This document shows positions 8,901 to 14,138 of a DNA stretch of 14,138 nucleotides, piece by piece. Source of the DNA: Irineochytrium annulatum (lineage: Eukaryota > Chytridiomycota > Chytridiomycetes > Chytridiales > Chytridiaceae). The notes beneath the pieces are model-generated. The model ran no database searches and was not told the origin of the DNA. It saw only the letters and a program-made list of their open reading frames with translations. The stretch covers positions 1 to 14,138 of the forward strand of contig JADGJL010000766.1 in NCBI GenBank assembly GCA_027600665.1. Reading direction: 5' to 3'. Positions within the stretch are counted from its first letter, which is position 1, and each line of letters begins with the position of its first letter. Both the position numbers and the translations under genes were made by a program.

Positions 8901-11606
8901 AATCTATGACCATTAAACATACCATTAGTGTTTGCCGCCACCATGATCTTATAATCGTCGTCATCCGGCAAAAGCCCCATGTCAATGGCCCTGCAAACTT
9001 TGTTGGCGTCAGAGTCAGCGGAGTCTCAATACTCCCTCACCATAAATGATAACAACGCAGACCAGAGTTGACTTCCCCGACCCGAAGACCCCATGCACGA
9101 GAGTAATGGGAGTACCCGTCCCCAGCGACCCCGCGAAGAAGTCCAGCACTCGCCCTTGATCCTCGTTCAGGCCAAACTCGACCTTGATCGATTCAACAAG
9201 TTCGTGATGTCCCTCGCGGAACTCTCCAATCTCGACGGGTCCTGCCGTGGGTGAGCGCCCCTTTAGTAGGAAATCGACGAGCGGGCTAGCCTCGATCTGC
9301 TCTTGGAGCACCTGCTGCTGGATTAGCTCCGACATCGCGTTGACGGTGCGGAGGGCGAAGCCTTGGACGTAAGGCTGGTTCAGCGGAAAAGTCTTCTGGG
9401 CGGCGTCTCGGTCGCGAAAGGTGAGGGGCGCCAGCTTCAGTAACATGTTACAATATCACTTCTTGATTAGACCGATATATACCTCGACAGTGCCGCTAGA
9501 GGAGACGCCGTAGAAGATAGAGCGCGCAAAGATCACGTTTTTGAAATCTTCCGAATCCGATAAGATCCAAATGGTGTCTACAGTGACGTTAGTATTACCA
9601 AAATTATCGATAACTACAATGACCTTTAGAGTACATCGAATGATGCTCCTTGTTCATCACAGTAGCAATGACGTTGTGCTTGCGATCCTCCGTAGGCACG
9701 TTTCCGCCGCCTCCGAATAGAGCCCCCGACCCCGACGGTCGTGATAAAACTACGTTTGAATAGTAAGAGATGTCGCGGGCCCTTAGATACGACTCCAGGT
9801 TGCGAATTTGGTTGTTTTGACTTGTCTTCACGGAGTGGAATTGCATGGCCAGCGTAGTCACCTGCACACCTCAGCCCTCTTCAAACCATTCGATAACTGA
9901 GACAAACCTGGAGCTGAAGATGCTCAAAAATCGCACGAAGAAAAGCATCCTTATAAGCGTCGACCGACGCCTGGCTGGAGGTTAATATCTCCCGCCGGCA
10001 AACGCACATCCTAACGACTTACAAAAACGGTCGGGATCATCCGCACTCTAGTGATGCTGTCCCGCTTTAACCGAGCGCAAGTATCCGCCGGCGGGAAGTT
10101 CAAAATCGGCACGAACGGATGTAAGATCTTCCTAAACGCCGAGAAAGGGGTCAGTGGCGACTCAAAAGGAAACATCCTCGCGGACGCACCGTTTCTTCTT
10201 CGCAGACGCGGCACCCGGCTTTAACGAAGCCTTAGCCGGAGTTTCCGTCTGTGCGCGCGCCTTCACTTCCGGCCTCAGTGAGTCGTCGCGCCAATGCGTT
10301 GTTATTTCAACGGGCGGCGGTCCCTGCGGCGGCCTGACAGGTTCCGTAGCCCGCTGCGCATTAGCCCCAGCGCTATGCGAGCCGGAATCTCTTGGGCGCC
10401 TTGGCGGCAGGCTGGCAATAAGTTCTGGGTTGATTTCGTCTTCTCGCGCGTCACCCCAATGCCGTACTCCGCCGTCGTGGCGTGGTGGTGGCATGTTGGC
10501 GGGCGGACGTTTCTGCGGCAGCCTGATGGTCTCGTTGCGCCAGGGCTCCTGGATCATCCTTGCTTCGGGTCGTTGAGCTTGTAGAGCAGTCCAGGTGGCG
10601 GCCGGTCGCTTCGGGTACGAGGGTGCCGGCGGAGCATCAGAGGGAACGGAAACGCCTAAGGAGGGTCCCGGACAATCCTTATCAAGTAAATTAGCAATGC
10701 AAAAGAAAGTAGAACATAGTCCGTACCCGCCTCCCATTATCTTCGCCCAAACCCGCCCCATCTTGTCTCGCCACCTCCCTCAAAGGGCCAATGAGCTCCT
10801 CCCTTATCGACTCTGTGTTGTCGGGGACGGGCGAAAACTCCTCCTCCCTTCCCAGTAGCGGCGGCGGCCTGGAGCTCGAGGCCGCCGGCATGAAGGTCCT
10901 CGACGACTGACGGCGCAAGCCCGTCTTCCTCCCACCGTAGCCCGAGGCAGCGTTTTGGCCTAATGAGAAGGGTGGAAGTCCTGTGTGAGCAGGGACTAAC
11001 GCACGGGTGTTCGAGAAAGCAGAGGTACCTTGGCTGGCAAACGGCTGCCGCTGGCTATACGGCTGGGGCCTGCTATAGTACGAGTCTACAGCGGCGCTCC
11101 GGGACGGGGCGGCGACCGTGGGTGCCTCGACGGTTACAAGATGCGCTTAAGCCCAAACATCAGGAAAACAAATTGTAACAAAGCGATCATCCAGCAACAG
11201 TCCCATCTCCAGCTTAAGCGCAGAAGAAACATTCAGCGACTTACAATCGAAGTGTATCTCCTCGTCCCTCTCAATCACCTTCCCACGGATATGCATTTGG
11301 TCGATTCGGCACTTGCTCTTGTCGAAAAGCGTGAGCTTGTGGTCCTTGTACGAGAGAAAGCCTGGCGGGTGTATGGGAGTTGGTGCATCGACGGAGGTGG
11401 GGGAAAACGGACGACGAGTTACATGCGAGCACTAAAAGAAATGGATCGAACCCACCGTCCAACCAAGACTTGACCTTTTTCTGCCTGTTTCCGACGACGC
11501 CGAAGAAGGAGGGAAGCCGTGAGCTTGACGCCTGGACGGGCGATGCCGCCAGCACTCACTTGTAGAGGGCCTTGACATAAAGGCATGTCCAGAGCTCTCC
11601 CTCCAT
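5977..11606 (-). CDS. ZGRF1: ZGRF1-like superfamily 1 DNA helicase, 18 exons
   Basis: Probable 5'-3' DNA helicase of the ZGRF1 family, expected in the nucleus in homologous recombination and fork repair. Exons (minus): 11560-11606, 11456-11484, 11245-11361, 10727-11145, 10190-10677, 10023-10131, 9908-9970, 9624-9861, 9483-9577, 9041-9434, 8923-8997, 8714-8845, 8537-8676, 8369-8473, 7863-8313, 7613-7805, 7497-7573, 5977-7445. They sum to 4641 nt, 1546 residues plus stop. Residues 5-72 form DUF2439 (WTCLY..., KSWLDGFL, ending HLVTVE). Residues 73-366 are a disordered linker. A family block follows at 367-540 (IPTVF, YKDAF, EHLQLQ, KDTIW). Helicase motifs: GLNEDQ 623-628, Walker A GVFGSGKST 650-658, NTNVAVDR 689-696, DECSQ 813-817, VGDPLQLPP 838-846, RTQYRCHP 878-885, VDAFQGAE 993-1000, VNVSLTRARR 1023-1032. 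The Cys-rich GRF zinc finger of the human protein is not seen. Residues 1058-1546 are a disordered tail. The start is supported by an in-frame TGA 12 codons upstream (11640-11642). The family call is very firm; a few splice borders are less so (exon 13/14, introns 8 and 10). Confidence 0.93.
6769..7095 (-). repeat. Degenerate 14-residue motif repeated four times in the helicase tail
   Basis: Within the last exon of the helicase gene, four related peptides are spread over about 110 residues: DLFGLASKLMPLEF (7054-7095, residue 1175), EPVGLSTKTKPMSF (6991-7032, residue 1196), DPTGSALTAAPLDV (6856-6897, residue 1241) and DPIGLASMTKPLEF (6769-6810, residue 1270). The shared pattern is acidic-P-x-G-L-[AS]-[ST]-x-[TL]-[KM]-P-[LM]-[ES]-F. 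The third copy is the weakest. Spacing is irregular (21, 45 and 29 residues), so this looks like a repeated short linear motif in a disordered region rather than a folded tandem repeat. Confidence 0.7.
7446..11559 (-). other. 17 short introns of the ZGRF1-like gene
   Basis: Intron coordinates (length): 11485-11559 (75), 11362-11455 (94), 11146-11244 (99), 10678-10726 (49), 10132-10189 (58), 9971-10022 (52), 9862-9907 (46), 9578-9623 (46), 9435-9482 (48), 8998-9040 (43), 8846-8922 (77), 8677-8713 (37), 8474-8536 (63), 8314-8368 (55), 7806-7862 (57), 7574-7612 (39), 7446-7496 (51). All begin GT and end AG. Donors are mostly GTATGN, GTAAGT or GTGAGN, and several introns have branch-like motifs (TACTAAC in the 46-nt intron at 9578, GCTAAT in the 49-nt intron at 10678). 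Each phase was checked against the flanking reading frames, and most joins restore a conserved family block, for example TN|VAVDR at 8922/8845. Transcript data would settle the two or three weak sites. Confidence 0.85.
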
Positions 11607-13753
11607 CGCAGACACAGCGCCAGGTGTGGCTGCTGAAGATCAGGTAATACCGCCCAAGTCCGAGGTGCTGACGGGCTTCCAGGTAGGCGATGGCGATGGC
11701 GACGGGATGATGAACTCAGAATGAACTGCAGACCATCGGACCTGAATGAACGAAATCCACTTCTTCCAAGCCTGTCGGTCGCCTACCACGACGACAACGG
11801 CAACAAGCAATCAACCGCCGAGAACCTTCCGGCCACGATACAGGCAATCTGGACCAACGACATGAATCGAGATATGCCCGAACCGCTCAACTCGCCGACG
11901 CTTTGCGGGAATGAAATTGAGGCCCCCTCCTCCCTTTGACGCGACAGCGCGGGAGGTGGGGATCCCGAGCATTGCAGGTGTCGTTGAGCTCATAGGATAA
12001 CCTCTTGGCGCGGCAGGCCCGTAGCTGCCCTACGAATCCCGCCACTGGATGCTGGCGCTCGGCTTCGGACGTGACCGGTGTGCTTGCGCGTCTTTCCGAC
12101 GATTGAGCGCTCTTAAAGCAACGGGATTCCAGCTTGGAGCCAACTGCCGCATCATGGTCAGCACCGTCTTGTCAGTCTGGCCTGCTCCTCCAGGTTCCTT
12201 TCCCCTCCATTCGGAGCGGCGGACGGTTTAATACCGCTGGCGTCGCGATCGGTTGGGGGTGCGCCGAGCTGCCCAAGCGAGGAACTTTGGTATTGAGTGC
12301 TACATTCCACTCCTTTCACCGGGAGCCGCCTAACGTGGAGCTGACAGGTTCTATCATTTTTGTTATCCTCCCGGTGATGACAAAAGCCAAGCCCGACCGG
12401 GGCGCGTTCTCAAAATCTCTCTACGACGACGAAGTTGACCCGTTGACGGAGTTCAAAAATGCAGGCTAATGAAGAATGTGGCTTTTTTTTTAGACTTCCC
12501 GCATTGAAGGACAGCATAAGTAGGACGAGTCTGTCCTCGAGATCGCCAACAGGACACGGGCATGATGGTGCTTGAGAAAACGCCGTTTGCCATCGTGATA
12601 ATATTTTCGAGAGTTAATAAGATGGACACGCGGATCGTCATAAGTACTATCATGCTAAGTTACTATATAATGCATCTTCTTTTTACTGGCCATCGTCTCA
12701 AAGGGGCCCTCTACGACATCAACCTAACGACGACCTTTACTTCGACCGCCAATACCAACATTTTCCGGCTTTAGAATAGGAAGTCGAGGATTACCTTGGC
12801 TTATCGTTGAGGAAAAATGTTTAAATTATCAAAGAATATTCTGCACCCCTTGCGTCTTATCGTACCTTCTCCTCTAGTAGGGCAAAATGAAATTAAAAGA
12901 ACTTACTGGGCACTCCTGAGGACGACGGTATTGTTCTCTTCTCTTCAAAATCGTTGCGTCCAGTGACGACTACGTTTGATACAATTGTTAGAGGATAGAG
13001 AGTTTTTCACTTGTTTAAAAACACGATACTGATTTTAAAACCATCAATTGAAGCTCGGGTAAGTTTACAAGTTGTGCCGTTAAGCGAAGTCATGTGGAGT
13101 TCGCGATTCGAGTTTGCGACTCGGTGCAACATCCACTTCCTTACTTCAATATTAAAGACAAAGGCGCGGATCTGTGTATCAGTTTATTCATCTCCTTTTT
13201 ACAAAGGTCGTAACCACTAAATAATAGAGCACATTCCGAAAACCCTACGTCTACAGGGAGCGAAGGTCGGCGTTGATGGCAGCAGGTGCTTCTGTAGGCA
13301 ACTACAACCACATGTACGGGAGAGATACAGTATGCGCTTGGGAGGTATCATCGATCATAGGGTTTCGTGAGGTTCAGATTCGTTCTAACCATCACTACCG
13401 TGCCACCCCAGTCCACCTGCAACCCCCGTCCCTATCCCTATCCCGAAGGCTCTAACAGCGGATCGGTCAATGCCCCAAAACGGGGATCGGAGGCCAATTA
13501 TAAGCAAGGGAGGTCATAGTGCAGCCCGATAGCAGAATTGCGCAAGGTGGTAGGGGACAAACACCTTCCGAGTGCGGAAACAAACAGAACAACAACAGCC
13601 CTCAATCGCCCCAACCAAGAGAAAGTTTAAAAAATTAATATCGAACGATCTATCCACGGGGCCTTCCGTTCGACCACAAAATACAAGAGATAAAAGGCAT
13701 AGCAAAGATCCCCCTCCGAACATCTCAAAAAAAAAAACACCCAAGGCAGCCGA
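11607..13753. other. Intergenic stretch upstream of the helicase gene
   Basis: About 2.1 kb containing the presumed helicase promoter and the 3' flank of the partial gene at the right. Short frames occur on both strands (for example plus 11721-11939 and plus 12134-12469), but none shows a known motif or a consistent exon chain. Composition changes from GC-rich (to about 12300) to AT-rich (about 12470-13230). There is a 10-T run near 12482 and an 11-A run at 13727-13737. No tRNA, inverted-repeat pair or transposase sequence was recognised. Confidence 0.55.
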
Positions 13754-14138
13754 TCAACCCACTGGCGCCACCACAATCTCGACCTCATCCTCATCACCCA
13801 GTTTCCGATTCTGGTCCAACTCAGGATCCGCGACAAAGCCCTCGTCAGACGGCTTCGGCGACCCCTCTCCCGCTGTAACACCCTCCACCGCAGGATTAGC
13901 CGCCCCCGCCGCTTCCGGTGCAGCCCCAGTGCTCCCTGCCGTCTCATCCGACGGCCGTCCGCTCCCGCTGCCCGACCCCTCCGTCACGCCGTCTTCCCTC
14001 GTTGTACTTAACTGCACCCGTATTGCAGGCGTCACCATCACGTTATTCTGCATGTAAAACCCTCCCCCATTCCCTGCCGCCCCGGAAACCGGCGCGGATG
14101 CAGCCCCAGCCACGGGCCCGCCGGCCCCGCCACCGTAC
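13754..14138 (-). CDS. 3' end of an unknown Gly/Ala-rich protein gene, partial
   Basis: The frame is open from the right edge of the window to a TGA at 13754-13756, giving about 127 C-terminal residues; the start lies outside. The sequence is rich in Gly, Ala, Ser and acidic residues, for example a GSGSGSG run and the ending DEDEVEIVVAPVG. A more ordinary stretch (FYMQNNVMVTPAIRVQLST) sits near its beginning. No domain is recognised. GC-rich composition, openness to the edge and the same strand as the other two genes support it. An opposite-strand frame (13572-14057) covers the same bases but runs through A-rich, non-coding-looking sequence, so I prefer the minus strand. It could instead be a single exon of a larger gene or, less likely, non-coding. 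Confidence 0.55.
   Translation of the reverse strand, partial: YGGGAGGPVAGAASAPVSGAAGNGGGFYMQNNVMVTPAIRVQLSTTREDGVTEGSGSGSGRPSDETAGSTGAAPEAAGAANPAVEGVTAGEGSPKPSDEGFVADPELDQNRKLGDEDEVEIVVAPVG

Noticed and set aside
9624..11145. Possible GRF zinc finger in the linker region of the helicase
   Set aside because: Cysteines are too few and not arranged in a C-x-n-H/C pattern in the spliced product, so I record it as absent.
11443..11453. Minus-strand GGGTTCGATCC resembling a tRNA B box
   Set aside because: Flanking bases do not form a T-arm or acceptor stem, no A box was found at the right distance, and the site lies at the start of an intron fixed by conserved protein sequence.
12134..12469. Plus frame of 111 codons upstream of the helicase gene
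   Set aside because: It begins at TTG, shows no known motif, and I could not link it to further exons. A decayed gene remains possible but unsupported.
13572..14057. Plus-strand frame of 161 codons over the right-edge gene
   Set aside because: It begins at GTG, its first half runs through A-rich non-coding-looking sequence with an 11-A run, and the minus frame is open to the window edge with cleaner composition. Not fully excluded.
1..14138. CRISPR arrays, insertion sequences, retroelement or transposase coding, rRNA genes
   Set aside because: No regularly spaced direct repeats, terminal repeats, reverse transcriptase or transposase motifs, or ribosomal RNA signatures were seen on either strand.

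Overview
The window looks like nuclear DNA of a fungus. Three protein-coding genes lie on the minus strand, and two of them are interrupted by short introns (37-99 nt) with ordinary GT...AG borders and branch-point-like CTAAT, CTGAC or TACTAAC sequences. Coding stretches are GC-rich and intergenic stretches are clearly less so. The intron density and the type of helicase suggest an early-diverging (chytrid-like) fungus or a basidiomycete. That placement is an inference and no marker here settles it.

Layout from left to right. Positions 1-2108 hold no gene I can support. Positions 2109-5552 carry a two-exon gene for a long, disordered Ser/Pro/Ala-rich protein of about 1123 residues with no recognised domain. 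Positions 5553-5976 are a short gap or leader. Positions 5977-11606 carry an 18-exon gene of about 1546 codons, rebuilt here exon by exon, for a ZGRF1-type superfamily 1 DNA helicase: an N-terminal DUF2439 domain, a disordered linker, a complete UPF1-like helicase core and a long disordered C-terminal tail. Positions 11607-13753 hold no supportable gene. From 13754 to the right edge lies the 3' end of a third minus-strand gene whose start is outside the window.

The reading frame of the helicase model closes across all 17 introns and the splice sites agree with the conserved family blocks, so this is the firmest result. By family, the protein is expected to act in homologous recombination and replication-fork or crosslink repair (human ZGRF1; the DUF2439 proteins Mte1 of budding yeast and Dbl2 of fission yeast). 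The two neighbours have no recognisable function and nothing ties them to the helicase beyond adjacency and strand.

I did not find a clearly new system such as a defence cassette, mobile element or repeat array. The points most worth a second look are the helicase tail, which holds a degenerate 14-residue motif about four times plus a SUMO-interaction-like motif, several splice sites that could give alternative isoforms, and the motif-rich disordered protein downstream.
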